This document shows positions 1-7,921 of a stretch of 64,000 bases of DNA, piece after piece (position 1 is the first letter of the stretch; every line of letters begins with the position of its first letter). Location: assembly GCF_017876675.1 (NCBI RefSeq), contig NZ_JAGIOI010000001.1:806001-870000 (forward strand), given 5' to 3'. The DNA is from Arthrobacter stackebrandtii (GTDB taxonomy: Bacteria > Actinomycetota > Actinomycetes > Actinomycetales > Micrococcaceae). A program made the translations under genes and the position numbers. The notes beneath the pieces are model-generated. The model was not told the origin of the DNA, did not search any database, and saw only the letters and a list, made by a program, of their open reading frames with translations.

Positions 1-1680
1 GGCGTTCAGCTGCCCTGTGTAGGCCGCGCCCGCGGTGGGCACCGGCAGGGTGGCCGGCAGGATGGTGAGCGGAACAGGCACGGTCCGGAGCGTGAATTCC
101 TTCGCACCGGTAAAGCCGTTGGTGTCGGTGGCCGTGACGGTGAACGTGGAAGAGCCGTGGGCCGTCGGGGTTCCGGAGATCATACCGCCGGTGCTGAGCT
201 GGAGCCCGGCGGGCAGGCTGCCTATGGAAACCGCGAAGGTATGGGGCGCCGCGCCGCCGCTTGCCGCCAGCTGGCTCGTGTAGCCCACGCCGGCGGTGGC
301 GTCAGGCAGCGAGGGCGTGGTGAGAACAATGGCGGGCGGGGCTATGGAAAGGACGTAATTGGCAGCGCCTGTGCGTTGCACGGTCGGGCTGCTGTCCTGT
401 GCCATGACAGTGATGGGGAAGGTGCCCGCCTCCGTGGGTGTACCTGATAGGACGCCGTCGGAGGACAGCGTCATGCCGGCCGGAAGTGTGCCGGATGGGA
501 GGGAGTACGTGTAGGGCGCCGTGCCCCCGGACGCAAACAGTGCCTGCTGGTAGTCCACATAGGCGGTGCCGGCCGGCAGCGAAGCCAGGGAGATGGTCAG
601 CGAGGGCGCGTCGCCGATGGTTCCGGAGTAGTACCGCGCGCTGCTGAACGGGGCGCTCTGGCCGGTGCTGGAATCCGTGGCCGTGATGTCGATGTTATAT
701 GGGCCGGGGGTGGTGGGCGTTCCTTCAAGCAGCCCGGCAGAGGTCAGCGTCAGTCCGGGCGGCAAGCCCGGCGATGAGAAGGAGTAGGGTGCGGTGCCGC
801 CGCGGCCGGTTATTTGCACGGAATAGGGCGTTCCGGCCCGCATCAGCGGCAACGTGCTCGGGGCAATGCCCACGGAGGGCGCGGCGAATACCACCGAGTA
901 GATCGGTGACGCGGCTGTTGCGCCGGCGCTGTCTGCCACCTGGATGCCAAAGCCGGACGTGCCTGCCTGGGTGGGTGTGCCGGAGATGACGCCGGTTGAC
1001 GTATTGAGGGACAGCCCCGGGGGCAGGGGGCCAGCCAACATGTCGAAGGTGTAGGGCGGGGTGCCGCCGGTGACTGCCACCGTGCCGCTGTAGGCGGTCC
1101 CCACGGTGCCGTCGGGCAGATTCTGGGTGGTCATGCTCAGTGGAGCCGGTGCCGCCGGCACCGGCTCCAGCGCAACTGTGCCCTGGCTGGAGGTGATGGA
1201 TACGCCGGCCGCGACGCCGTCACCCGGGGCGTCGCTTGCCAAAACCAGGTACCAGGGCGTCACAGGCAGCCCCACCACACCGGCATTAGAGTAGCCAAAC
1301 GTGGTGTTCTTGGCTGCACCGCCGGGTTGGTTCCACCCGGTGATGTAGCAGTTGACCCCGGGGTTGTCCGGCAGGAAGGCTCCCTGATAGATCATGGCCG
1401 TGGTGGTGGCGGAGCTCTCAATGTTCAGCGAGAAGTCCACCTGGCCGGTGCCGCCGCTATAGTCGAAGGGGATTTTCACCACGGTGTAGTGGGCCATGGT
1501 TCCTGACGGCGTGCACGTGCCTGGGTTCAGGCGCAGCGCCGTGGGGGATGCCGAGGTGATCGACACTGTGATATCAGTGGCCGCCTGCGCGCGGGGCAGC
1601 ACCGCCCCCACGGAGGCCAGGCTGAGCACGAGAGCCAGCAAGAGGCCCATGACAAATATGGCGCGAAGGCGTGAAACCAT
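1..1680 (-). CDS. Secreted protein with repeated putative Ig (He_PIG) domains, 3' end outside the window
   Basis: The reading frame is open from an ATG at 1680 to the window edge, 560 codons with no stop, so the C-terminus is missing. The start has a GGGGGA ribosome site. Residues 1-34 form a signal peptide ending in a PRAQA-type cleavage site. After a unique region of about 135 residues come at least four repeats of about 85-90 residues, each with a GG.APYTF-like strand and an SGTPT..G motif, typical of the bacterial putative Ig family. It is probably exported or surface-attached and may bind partners through the Ig repeats. No catalytic domain is visible in the part seen, so the role is unknown. 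Confidence 0.8.
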   Translation of the reverse strand, partial: MVSRLRAIFVMGLLLALVLSLASVGAVLPRAQAATDITVSITSASPTALRLNPGTCTPSGTMAHYTVVKIPFDYSGGTGQVDFSLNIESSATTTAMIYQGAFLPDNPGVNCYITGWNQPGGAAKNTTFGYSNAGVVGLPVTPWYLVLASDAPGDGVAAGVSITSSQGTVALEPVPAAPAPLSMTTQNLPDGTVGTAYSGTVAVTGGTPPYTFDMLAGPLPPGLSLNTSTGVISGTPTQAGTSGFGIQVADSAGATAASPIYSVVFAAPSVGIAPSTLPLMRAGTPYSVQITGRGGTAPYSFSSPGLPPGLTLTSAGLLEGTPTTPGPYNIDITATDSSTGQSAPFSSARYYSGTIGDAPSLTISLASLPAGTAYVDYQQALFASGGTAPYTYSLPSGTLPAGMTLSSDGVLSGTPTEAGTFPITVMAQDSSPTVQRTGAANYVLSIAPPAIVLTTPSLPDATAGVGYTSQLAASGGAAPHTFAVSIGSLPAGLQLSTGGMISGTPTAHGSSTFTVTATDTNGFTGAKEFTLRTVPVPLTILPATLPVPTAGAAYTGQLNA

Positions 1681-1715
1681 GACATCCCCCAGTGAATTGG
1701 ATACGTATCGTCCAG

Positions 1716-1744
1716 ACTATCCGGAAGCCAGGTAAAAGTCGTAA
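1716..1744 (-). promoter_or_regulatory. Candidate promoter of the Ig-repeat protein gene
   Basis: On the minus strand TTACGA and GATAGT are separated by 17 bases and lie about 36 bases before the start codon. The upstream side also repeats AAAATAC twice. The pairing is a reasonable sigma70-type promoter but is only a visual match. Confidence 0.4.
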
Positions 1745-1768
1745 GTATTTTCTACGTATTTTTGACCG

Positions 1769-4318
1769 TTATTCTTCTTTCACCAGCGGCGCGTAGCGCA
1801 GCAGCAGCCGCTTCTCGCCGATTTCAAACTTCACCTTGGCCACGGACTTGTCCCCGGCACCGGTCACTTCCAGCACGGTGCCCGAGCCGAACATGGTGTG
1901 GTTGACCCGGTCGCCCACGCTGACGGAGACGACCTCCTTCTGCGGCTGCACCCTCCCGGCCGTGTTGCGCGTGGAAATGCTGGGCGGCAGCACGCCGGAA
2001 TCGCGCCCGCCCACTGCAGTCCCGGCACCCCAGGAGGATCCCGAGTAGCGGCTGGTGCCAAAACCGCCGGCCGGCGGTGCCATGCGGGCGGTGCCTTCGC
2101 GCTTCCACTCGATGAGTTCCTCCGGGACCTCGTCGATGAACTGGCTGGCCGGGTTGTACTGGCTCTGCCCCCACATGCTGCGCACCTCGGAACGGGTGAT
2201 GTATAGCCGCTCGCGCGCACGCGTCAGCCCCACATAGGCCAGGCGCCGTTCCTCCGCCAGTTCCTTGGGGTCGGTTGCGGAGCGTGAATGCGGGAACAGG
2301 CCCTGCTCCATGCCGGTGAGGAACACGGCCGGGAACTCCAGCCCCTTGGCCGTGTGCAGCGTCATGAGCGTCACCACGCCCAGGCGCTTTGCCTCCTCGA
2401 CCGCCGCGGCGGCCTCGGCCTCCGAGCCGCCCGGCGCATCCGGAATCTGGTCGGCGTCGGCCACGAGCGAGACTTGTTCCAGGAATTCCCCCAGCGTCCC
2501 TTCCGGGTTTTCCTGCCCAAATTCGCGCACGACGGCGACCAGTTCCGCCAGGTTTTCCACGCGCGACTCATCCTGTGGGTCCGTCGAGGTACGCAGCGCC
2601 TCGAGGTAGCCGGACTGCTCCAGCACGGCTTCCAGTGCGGTCGCGGGGCTGGACGATGCGGCAATCTCGGCGAGGTCGCCCATCATCTTGGCAAAGGTGT
2701 TGACGGCATTGAGCGAACGGGAGGCGATCCCCGGGGCCTCGTCGGCGCGGGCCAGGGCGGCGGAGAAGGAGATCCGTTCCCGCTCGGCCAGGGCCGCGAC
2801 GGCACCTTCGGCACGGTCGCCGATGCCACGCTTGGGTTCGTTCAGGATCCGCCGCAGGTTCACGTCGTCGTCCGGGTTGACCAGGGCGCGCAGGTAGGCG
2901 AGGGCGTCCTTGATTTCCTTGCGCTCGTAGAAGCGGGTGCCGCCCACCACGCGGTAGGGCAGGCCCACGCGGACCAGGATGTCCTCGATGGCGCGCGACT
3001 GGGCGTTGGTGCGGTAGAAAATGGCGACGTCGCCGGGGCGGATGTCGCTTTCGTCCTGCAGCCGGTCGATCTCCTTGGCGATGAAGCTGGCCTCGTCGTG
3101 TTCGGACTCGGCCACGTAGCCGATGATCTTTTCGCCGTCGCCCTCGGCCGTCCACAACCGCTTTTCGCGGCGGTTGGGGTTGCGGGAGATGACGGCGTTG
3201 GCGGCGCTGAGGATGTTTTGCGTGGAGCGGTAGTTCTGTTCCAGCTTGATGGTCTCGGCGCTGGGGTAGTCCTCCTCGAACTCCACGATGTTGCGGATGT
3301 CGGCACCGCGGAACGCATAAATGGACTGGTCGGAGTCGCCCACAACTGTCAGCTGGGCCGGCTGAACGCCGTCCTGTTCCTCAACCCCCACAATTTCCTT
3401 CACCAGCGCGTACTGGGCGTGGTTGGTGTCCTGGTACTCGTCCACCAGGACGTGGCGGAAGCGACGGCGGTAGTAGTCGGCCACGCCCGGGAAGGCCCGG
3501 AACATGTACACGGTCTGGGCGATGAGGTCGTCAAAGTCCATGGCATTGGCCTGGCGCAGCCGCTGCGTGTACCCCTTGTATACCTCGGCCACGGCGGCGG
3601 CGAAGGGGTCGTTGAAGTTGGTGTTCATGGAATTCTCATCGTCGTCGATGAGCTCATTCTTCAGCGAGGAGATCTTGTGCATGATGGACTTGGGAGTGAA
3701 CTTCTTGGGGTCCAGGTCCAGGCCCTTGGCCACCAGCGTGATCAGGCGCAGCGAGTCCGCGGAATCGTAAATAGAGAAGTTGGAATTGAGCCCGATGACC
3801 TTCGCCTCGCGCCGCAGGATCCGCACGCACGAGGAGTGGAAGGTGGAAATCCACATGCTCTTGGCGGCGTCGCCGATCAACGCCTCGATGCGTTCGCGCA
3901 TCTCCGCCGCGGCCTTGTTGGTGAAGGTGATGGCGAGGATCTGGCCCGGGTGGGCCTGACCGGTGGCCAGCAGGTAGGCGATCCGGTGGCTTAGGACACG
4001 CGTCTTTCCGGATCCGGCCCCGGCCACGATCAGCAGCGGCCCGCCCGTGTGGACCACGGCTGCCTCCTGCTGCGGGTTCATGCCCTGCAGCAGAGTGTCT
4101 GGATCCGGCCAGCGGCCGCCAGGGGCACTGCCGGCCCCGCCGAATGACGGGCCGGCCCCGTTGCCCATCTCCATCCCAAAGGCCGGCCCGCCGGAGACGT
4201 GCTCGGGCACGTCCTCGCCGGGATCCTCCTGCTCAAAGGGCTGCCACGGCGGCAATCCGGCGCCTGCGCTGAGCGTTGGCTTGGGTTTCTGGGGGTAAGG
4301 GTCAAACAACATATCCAT
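1769..4318 (-). CDS. pcrA: ATP-dependent DNA helicase PcrA/UvrD
   Basis: A superfamily 1A 3'-5' helicase acting in nucleotide excision repair, replication restart and removal of recombinase filaments. The protein (849 aa) has an N-terminal linker, the Q-motif region LNPQQEAA, Walker A GAGSGKT, the DEYQDTN motif II, GDSDQSIYAFRGA motif III, the TLHTAKGLEF and LAYVGLTRARERLY motifs, and a C-terminal Tudor-like segment (GDRVNHTMFGSGTVLEV) typical of PcrA for RNA polymerase contact. The start is set at the ATG in position 4318; the frame runs further upstream, but that would overlap the neighbouring phosphatase gene. A TACACT -10-like box lies nine bases before this ATG and there is no strong ribosome site. 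Confidence 0.95.
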   Translation of the reverse strand: MDMLFDPYPQKPKPTLSAGAGLPPWQPFEQEDPGEDVPEHVSGGPAFGMEMGNGAGPSFGGAGSAPGGRWPDPDTLLQGMNPQQEAAVVHTGGPLLIVAGAGSGKTRVLSHRIAYLLATGQAHPGQILAITFTNKAAAEMRERIEALIGDAAKSMWISTFHSSCVRILRREAKVIGLNSNFSIYDSADSLRLITLVAKGLDLDPKKFTPKSIMHKISSLKNELIDDDENSMNTNFNDPFAAAVAEVYKGYTQRLRQANAMDFDDLIAQTVYMFRAFPGVADYYRRRFRHVLVDEYQDTNHAQYALVKEIVGVEEQDGVQPAQLTVVGDSDQSIYAFRGADIRNIVEFEEDYPSAETIKLEQNYRSTQNILSAANAVISRNPNRREKRLWTAEGDGEKIIGYVAESEHDEASFIAKEIDRLQDESDIRPGDVAIFYRTNAQSRAIEDILVRVGLPYRVVGGTRFYERKEIKDALAYLRALVNPDDDVNLRRILNEPKRGIGDRAEGAVAALAERERISFSAALARADEAPGIASRSLNAVNTFAKMMGDLAEIAASSSPATALEAVLEQSGYLEALRTSTDPQDESRVENLAELVAVVREFGQENPEGTLGEFLEQVSLVADADQIPDAPGGSEAEAAAAVEEAKRLGVVTLMTLHTAKGLEFPAVFLTGMEQGLFPHSRSATDPKELAEERRLAYVGLTRARERLYITRSEVRSMWGQSQYNPASQFIDEVPEELIEWKREGTARMAPPAGGFGTSRYSGSSWGAGTAVGGRDSGVLPPSISTRNTAGRVQPQKEVVSVSVGDRVNHTMFGSGTVLEVTGAGDKSVAKVKFEIGEKRLLLRYAPLVKEE

Positions 4319-4391
4319 GGTGCATCCAGTGTAGTTCGACCCGCTGACATTCCCCTGACTGCTGCCCACGGGGTCCGGGTTTGCCCAAGGC

Positions 4392-5240
4392 TCAGCCCAG
4401 GGCACCCGATTCCAGGGCCCCGGCCAACTGCGCCACAGCCCCGCGGGCACCTGCCACAAACCAGTCCAGCCCGTTGACGCGCACGACGGCGGTGTCCCCG
4501 CCTGCCGCTTCAACGATGCCCTTGCCGGGGAGCCAGTCCCAGGACGGCACGCTGTGCTGGAACCACACGCCCAGTTCGCCCTGCGCCACGCGGGCCAAAT
4601 CACAGGATCCCGAGCCCAGCATGCGCAGCGTGGCCGGCAGTTCGGCGGCCCGCTGCCACGGCCCGGCAGCGCGGGGCTGCGAGAGCCAACCGGGGTGGAT
4701 GTAGGTGCCGGCCGCGAGTGTGTCCACGGCGGCAGGCGCCAGGGGTGGCAGCAGCCGGCCGTTCAGCGACGCCTGTTCGGTGGTGCCGCCCAGCCACAGC
4801 TTGTCCTCCTCCGGCTGGTACACCGCGCCGAGAAGCACCTCAGCGTCGGCGGGCAGCTCCGCCGTCGTGCCTCCTTTGGTCAATCCGGCCGAAACGAGGG
4901 CGAGCGCCGTGCACCAGTAGGTGGATCCGGCGGCAAAGTTGAAGGTGCCGTCGACGGGGTCGATGACCCAGCAGCGGCCCGAGGTGCCGACGTGCCCGGC
5001 TCCCTCTTCGCCGAGGATGGAGTCGTCGGGGCGGGCGGCGCGCAGAGCGTTGAAGATGGCCTGCTCGGCGGCGAGGTCTGCGGCGGTGGCGAAGTCCGAG
5101 ATGCCGCTTTTGACGTGGCGGCCGGCCATGAGTGCGGTGCGGCCTTCTGCGCGGATGGACCGGGCCAGGGCGCCGGCCTCGCGGAGGAGCGTCGCCGCCA
5201 ATTCGGTGTCGGTGGGCGCTGGTGCTGGTGGGTGTGCCAT
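4392..5240 (-). CDS. hisN: Inositol-monophosphatase-family phosphatase, HisN-type histidinol-phosphatase
   Basis: A 282-residue Mg-dependent phosphatase. Metal ligands are visible as the GEEG motif (Glu78-Glu79), the DPVDGT motif (Asp94, Asp97) and the second motif WDWLPGKGIVEAAGG. In actinobacteria proteins of this shape dephosphorylate histidinol phosphate in histidine synthesis, but inositol-phosphate and nucleotide phosphatases share the fold, so the substrate is inferred. The gene is read away from the next gene across a 32-bp gap in which both starts have leaderless-type promoters. The stop lies 73 bp before the pcrA start on the same strand. Confidence 0.8.
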   Translation of the reverse strand: MAHPPAPAPTDTELAATLLREAGALARSIRAEGRTALMAGRHVKSGISDFATAADLAAEQAIFNALRAARPDDSILGEEGAGHVGTSGRCWVIDPVDGTFNFAAGSTYWCTALALVSAGLTKGGTTAELPADAEVLLGAVYQPEEDKLWLGGTTEQASLNGRLLPPLAPAAVDTLAAGTYIHPGWLSQPRAAGPWQRAAELPATLRMLGSGSCDLARVAQGELGVWFQHSVPSWDWLPGKGIVEAAGGDTAVVRVNGLDWFVAGARGAVAQLAGALESGALG

Positions 5241-5246
5241 GCCCCC

Positions 5247-5266
5247 AGCCTAATCTGGGCGATAAT
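5247..5266. promoter_or_regulatory. Back-to-back leaderless promoters for hisN and the membrane protein
   Basis: On the minus strand TAGGCT (5247-5252) lies exactly six bases before the hisN ATG. On the plus strand GATAAT (5261-5266) lies exactly six bases before the ATG at 5273. Both match the TANNNT-type -10 box, with RNA start at the A of the ATG, known for leaderless actinobacterial messages. Confidence 0.6.
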
Positions 5267-5272
5267 GGGGGC

Positions 5273-5899
5273 ATGGCTAAAACTCCCGCCCAGCGTGCCG
5301 CCAAGCATGGTGCCGCTGCAACTCCGCCCAGCACACCCGTCGTCAACACGAGCACGCAGCGCAGCCCGCAAAAGGCGCAGGGCAACGCGAACCTGATCCT
5401 GATTGCCGGGGCTGTGGCGAGCCTGTTCCTGTTTTGGTACTTCCACCTGCTGACGCTGAACCAGATGACGGACCTGTCCGGCGGGCTGGCCATGCCGCAG
5501 TCGATCGTGTTTGGTTTTGACGTCCCGTACGTGGAGTCGCTGCGGGCCGCCATGGACGCCGACGCCCTGGGCCAGCTGAATTATGTGGGCAAGACGGCCG
5601 GAACCCTGTTCCCGCTGATCTTCGCCATCACGGCGCTGACGCTGATAGCCGCCAATGTGGGGAAGAAGGCACTTCGCTGGGCGCTGTGGATGCTGCCGCT
5701 GGCATTTGCCGGCATCTCCCTGTGGGCCAATGCCGCCGTTGACAACATGCTGGGCGCCGAAAAGCTGGACCCCGGCGCCGTGTCGCTGGCGTCAGGACTG
5801 GTCACGGCGTCATGGATGCTGCTGATCGCCTCGCTGCTGGCCATTGGCCTGGCACTGTTCCTCGGGCGCAGGAAGAAAACCCCGCCCGCGGAGGCCTGA
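5273..5899 (+). CDS. Four-helix integral membrane protein of unknown function
   Basis: A 208-residue protein. The N-terminal 40 residues are polar and rich in Ala, Thr, Gln and Lys. Four hydrophobic segments follow (about residues 44-62, 113-131, 140-155 and 178-200), and the tail is basic (GRRKKT). A periplasmic or cytoplasmic loop of about 45 residues sits between the first two helices. I do not recognise the family. The start was chosen at 5273 because GATAAT lies six bases before it; a longer in-frame extension would run into hisN. A hairpin followed by six T follows the stop. Confidence 0.75.
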   Translation: MAKTPAQRAAKHGAAATPPSTPVVNTSTQRSPQKAQGNANLILIAGAVASLFLFWYFHLLTLNQMTDLSGGLAMPQSIVFGFDVPYVESLRAAMDADALGQLNYVGKTAGTLFPLIFAITALTLIAANVGKKALRWALWMLPLAFAGISLWANAAVDNMLGAEKLDPGAVSLASGLVTASWMLLIASLLAIGLALFLGRRKKTPPAEA

Positions 5900-5915
5900 C
5901 CCGGCCGCGTTTTTT
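5887..5915 (+). terminator. Probable intrinsic terminator
   Basis: The arms CGCGG (5887-5891) and CCGCG (5905-5909) pair, with two more inner GC pairs, and a run of six T follows directly. The stem overlaps the stop codon of the membrane protein gene and separates it from the tRNA. Confidence 0.45.
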
Positions 5916-5940
5916 GCTTGGTTGCCAATTCCGTTAGGCT
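5914..5940 (+). promoter_or_regulatory. Candidate promoter of the tRNA-Arg gene
   Basis: TTGCTT (5914-5919) and TAGGCT (5935-5940) lie 15 bases apart; the -10 box ends nine bases before the first tRNA base. Confidence 0.4.
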
Positions 5941-5949
5941 TGGTGACGC

Positions 5950-6021
5950 GCCTCTGTAGTCCAATGGATAAGACGGCCCTCTCCTAAAGGGCAAATCCGG
6001 GTTCGATCCCCGGCGGGGGCA
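5950..6021 (+). tRNA. tRNA-Arg, anticodon CCU
   Basis: A full cloverleaf can be folded. The acceptor strands GCCTCTG and CGGGGGC pair, the anticodon stem GCCCT/AGGGC encloses the loop CTCCTAA with anticodon CCT (reads AGG), and the T-arm contains GGTTCGATCCC. The discriminator base is A and the 3' CCA is not encoded. AGG is a rare codon in GC-rich genomes, so this is a single-purpose minor tRNA. Such tRNA 3' ends can serve as integration sites, but no integrase or duplicated end is seen nearby. Confidence 0.95.
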
Positions 6022-6156
6022 CTTTTCATGCCCGCATTCGGCGCATCCTGCACCACTTTCCCGCTCCACCAAAGCTCCATCACCTTCCGGGCCGATTCCG
6101 GCAACGCTCCGTCACTTTTCGGGCCGATTGCTGCTCTCGAGAAAGGGGGGCACCCC

Positions 6157-7074
6157 ATGAATTCCGTTCCTCCCCCCGCACATGCCCACTCGGGCCGCGG
6201 AGTGGCTGTCATGCTCATCGGCGCCGTCCTCTTCGCCGTGATCTTCCTGATCGCGGGGCTGCTGCCGGCATGGGGGCCCGAGGAAATCTTCGGCTGGCGC
6301 GTGGTGCTGACCCTGCTGACGCTGGCCTGCATCCTGCCGTTCATGCCTGCTGCCCGCCGTGAGTCGAGGTCGCTCCTGCTGAGGGTCCGACGGCGGCCAT
6401 CCCTCCTTCTGCCCGGGGTGCTCGCGGCCGGGATTGTGGGCGTGCAGCTGTGGCTGTTCATGTGGGCGCCGGTCAACAACATGGCCCTGGCGGTGTCTTT
6501 CGGCTACTTCCTGCTGCCGCTGACAATGGTGCTGGCGGGGCGGATCTTCTTTGCCGACAAGCTCAGCCCGCTGCGCAAGTGGGCTGTGGCTGCGGCCGCC
6601 GTGGGCGTGGCCCACCAGGCATTCTCGGCCGGCGGCCTGGACTGGCCCACCCTGCTGGTCTGCCTGGGCTATCCCGTGTACTTTGTGCTGCGCCGCCGCT
6701 TCCGCTTCGACAACCTCCCGGCCTTCGCCGCCGAACTCCTGTTCCTGCTCCCCGCGGGCGTGTTCTTCATCCTCACCGGCCCTCACGGCCCCGGATCCGG
6801 CGGCGGCACCGACGGCATCTGGGCGGCCTGGTCCATCGGGATCCTGGGCGGCGTGGCCATGGTGCTGTACCTGCTGGCGAGCAAGTGGCTGCCGCTGTCC
6901 CTGTTCGGCCTGCTGGGCTATGTGGAGCCGGTGCTGCTGGTGGGCGTTTCCGTCATCCTGGGCGAGGCACTGGGCTGGTCCGCACTGTTCACCTACGGCC
7001 CCATCCTGCTGGCACTGCTGTTCCTCTCGATCGACGGCCGGCGCGGCGCCCGCCCTAGCCTCGCGGGCGCATAA
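6157..7074 (+). CDS. EamA/RarD-type drug/metabolite transporter
   Basis: A 305-residue membrane protein with ten hydrophobic segments arranged as two EamA repeats. Motifs such as GWRVV near helix 2, WLFMWAPVNNMALAVSFGYFL near helix 4 and LGYVEPVLL near helix 9 resemble RarD, a permease family without a settled substrate. The ATG at 6157 is preceded by AAAGGGGGG. The last 20 bases overlap the end of the convergent Nudix gene, so the two transcripts run into each other. Confidence 0.8.
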   Translation: MNSVPPPAHAHSGRGVAVMLIGAVLFAVIFLIAGLLPAWGPEEIFGWRVVLTLLTLACILPFMPAARRESRSLLLRVRRRPSLLLPGVLAAGIVGVQLWLFMWAPVNNMALAVSFGYFLLPLTMVLAGRIFFADKLSPLRKWAVAAAAVGVAHQAFSAGGLDWPTLLVCLGYPVYFVLRRRFRFDNLPAFAAELLFLLPAGVFFILTGPHGPGSGGGTDGIWAAWSIGILGGVAMVLYLLASKWLPLSLFGLLGYVEPVLLVGVSVILGEALGWSALFTYGPILLALLFLSIDGRRGARPSLAGA

Positions 7075-7819
7075 GCGGCGGGTTCAACACGGCCCGGACC
7101 GGCTCGCCGGCAACGAATCGGGACTCCGGGGCAAGCCGGAACAGGGCCGCCGGGCGCCCGGCCTCCCCCGCGCTCATGGCCCCGGTGTCCTCCAGGAACC
7201 CCGGCGTGCCTGTGGCCTTGCGGTGAAAGTTGCGGGGGTCCAGGCGGGTGCCCCACACGGCCTCGTAAACCGCCCGCAACTGGGCGACGGTGAATTCTTC
7301 ACCGCAAAACGCAGCCCCGAGGGGCGAATACTCCAGTTTTGACCGGGCCCGTTCCACGGCGTCGGCAATGATCTGCCGATGGTCAAACGCCACATCCAGC
7401 ACCCCGTCCAGCACGTCGGAAACGGGGTGCCAGCCGGCATGGGCGGCATCGCTCCCGGCGGCCAGCACGGGGAAGTCCGGCGCCAGCAGCAGGTGCGCCA
7501 CGGTCAACACGTCCCCGCGCGGGTCCCTGCCCGCGGGCCCGTAGCTTTGCAGCTGCTCCAGGTGCCCCGGCAGCCGGGCCACCCCTGTTTCCTCAGCCAG
7601 CTCCCGCGCCGCGGCATCCCTCAGGCCTTCCCCCGGCAGCACAAACCCTCCCGGCAGGGCAAGACCCCCCTTGAATGGTTCAATCAGCCGGTTGATGAGC
7701 AGCACGCGAAGCTCCCCACCACCCACGGTGAGGGCAACGACGTCGACCGTCACCGGAAAGCGTGCGGGATGCAGATGGGCGTGGGGAGCGGGATCCGCAT
7801 GGAGATGGGAATGTGGCAT
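7055..7819 (-). CDS. nrtR: NrtR-type transcription regulator with an intact Nudix domain
   Basis: The protein (254 aa) has a His-rich N-terminus (residues 3-17), a Nudix domain with a complete box (Gly58, Glu64, RELAEETGV to residue 80) and a C-terminal winged-helix region (about 165-235) containing TVAQLRAVYEAVWG and DPRNFHRK, the usual NrtR arrangement. NrtR proteins bind ADP-ribose or related NAD-cycle metabolites and control NAD genes through palindromes of about 21 bp with a GT-N7-AC core. Two such palindromes lie just upstream (7837 and 7879). The start has TAGGCT exactly six bases before the ATG. The full Nudix box suggests it may also hydrolyse a nucleotide ligand. It faces the SPFH and NAD-kinase-like genes and is inferred to control them and itself. 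Confidence 0.85.
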   Translation of the reverse strand: MPHSHLHADPAPHAHLHPARFPVTVDVVALTVGGGELRVLLINRLIEPFKGGLALPGGFVLPGEGLRDAAARELAEETGVARLPGHLEQLQSYGPAGRDPRGDVLTVAHLLLAPDFPVLAAGSDAAHAGWHPVSDVLDGVLDVAFDHRQIIADAVERARSKLEYSPLGAAFCGEEFTVAQLRAVYEAVWGTRLDPRNFHRKATGTPGFLEDTGAMSAGEAGRPAALFRLAPESRFVAGEPVRAVLNPPLMRPRG

Positions 7820-7825
7820 GCAGCC

Positions 7826-7831
7826 AGCCTA
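7826..7831 (-). promoter_or_regulatory. Leaderless -10 box of nrtR
   Basis: TAGGCT on the minus strand, six bases before the ATG. Operator 1 lies just upstream of it, where the -35 region would sit. Confidence 0.55.
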
Positions 7832-7836
7832 GACAC

Positions 7837-7857
7837 TTATCGTCATGTTGACAATAA
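7837..7857. promoter_or_regulatory. NrtR operator 1
   Basis: A 21-bp inverted repeat with arms TTATCGTCA and TGACAATAA (one mismatch) around a 3-base centre and a GT-N7-AC core. It contains the TTGACA -35 box (7848-7853) of the SPFH promoter and lies in the -35 region of nrtR, so a bound regulator would block both directions. Confidence 0.75.
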
Positions 7858-7877
7858 ATGATTGCACCCCCTATGCT
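7848..7877 (+). promoter_or_regulatory. Promoter of the SPFH / NAD-kinase-like operon
   Basis: A perfect TTGACA (7848-7853) and TATGCT (7872-7877) are 18 bases apart. The expected RNA start, near 7884, falls inside operator 2. Confidence 0.65.
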
Positions 7878-7878
7878 T

Positions 7879-7905
7879 TTGTTATCGTCACAATGACGAT
7901 AACAA
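7879..7905. promoter_or_regulatory. NrtR operator 2
   Basis: A perfect inverted repeat: arms TTGTTATCGTCA and TGACGATAACAA around the 3-base centre CAA, 27 bp in all. It shares its core with operator 1 and covers the predicted transcription start of the SPFH gene, 16 bases before its ATG. Confidence 0.8.
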
Positions 7906-7921
7906 TTGCGAGGAGAACACC

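Noticed and set aside
2288-3994. A 568-codon open frame on the plus strand opposite pcrA
   Set aside because: It is the mirror of a GC-rich helicase gene, has no domain motifs and is low-complexity; pcrA on the minus strand explains the region fully.
5950-6021. Integration site of a mobile element at the tRNA-Arg
   Set aside because: No integrase gene and no duplicated tRNA 3' end were seen nearby.
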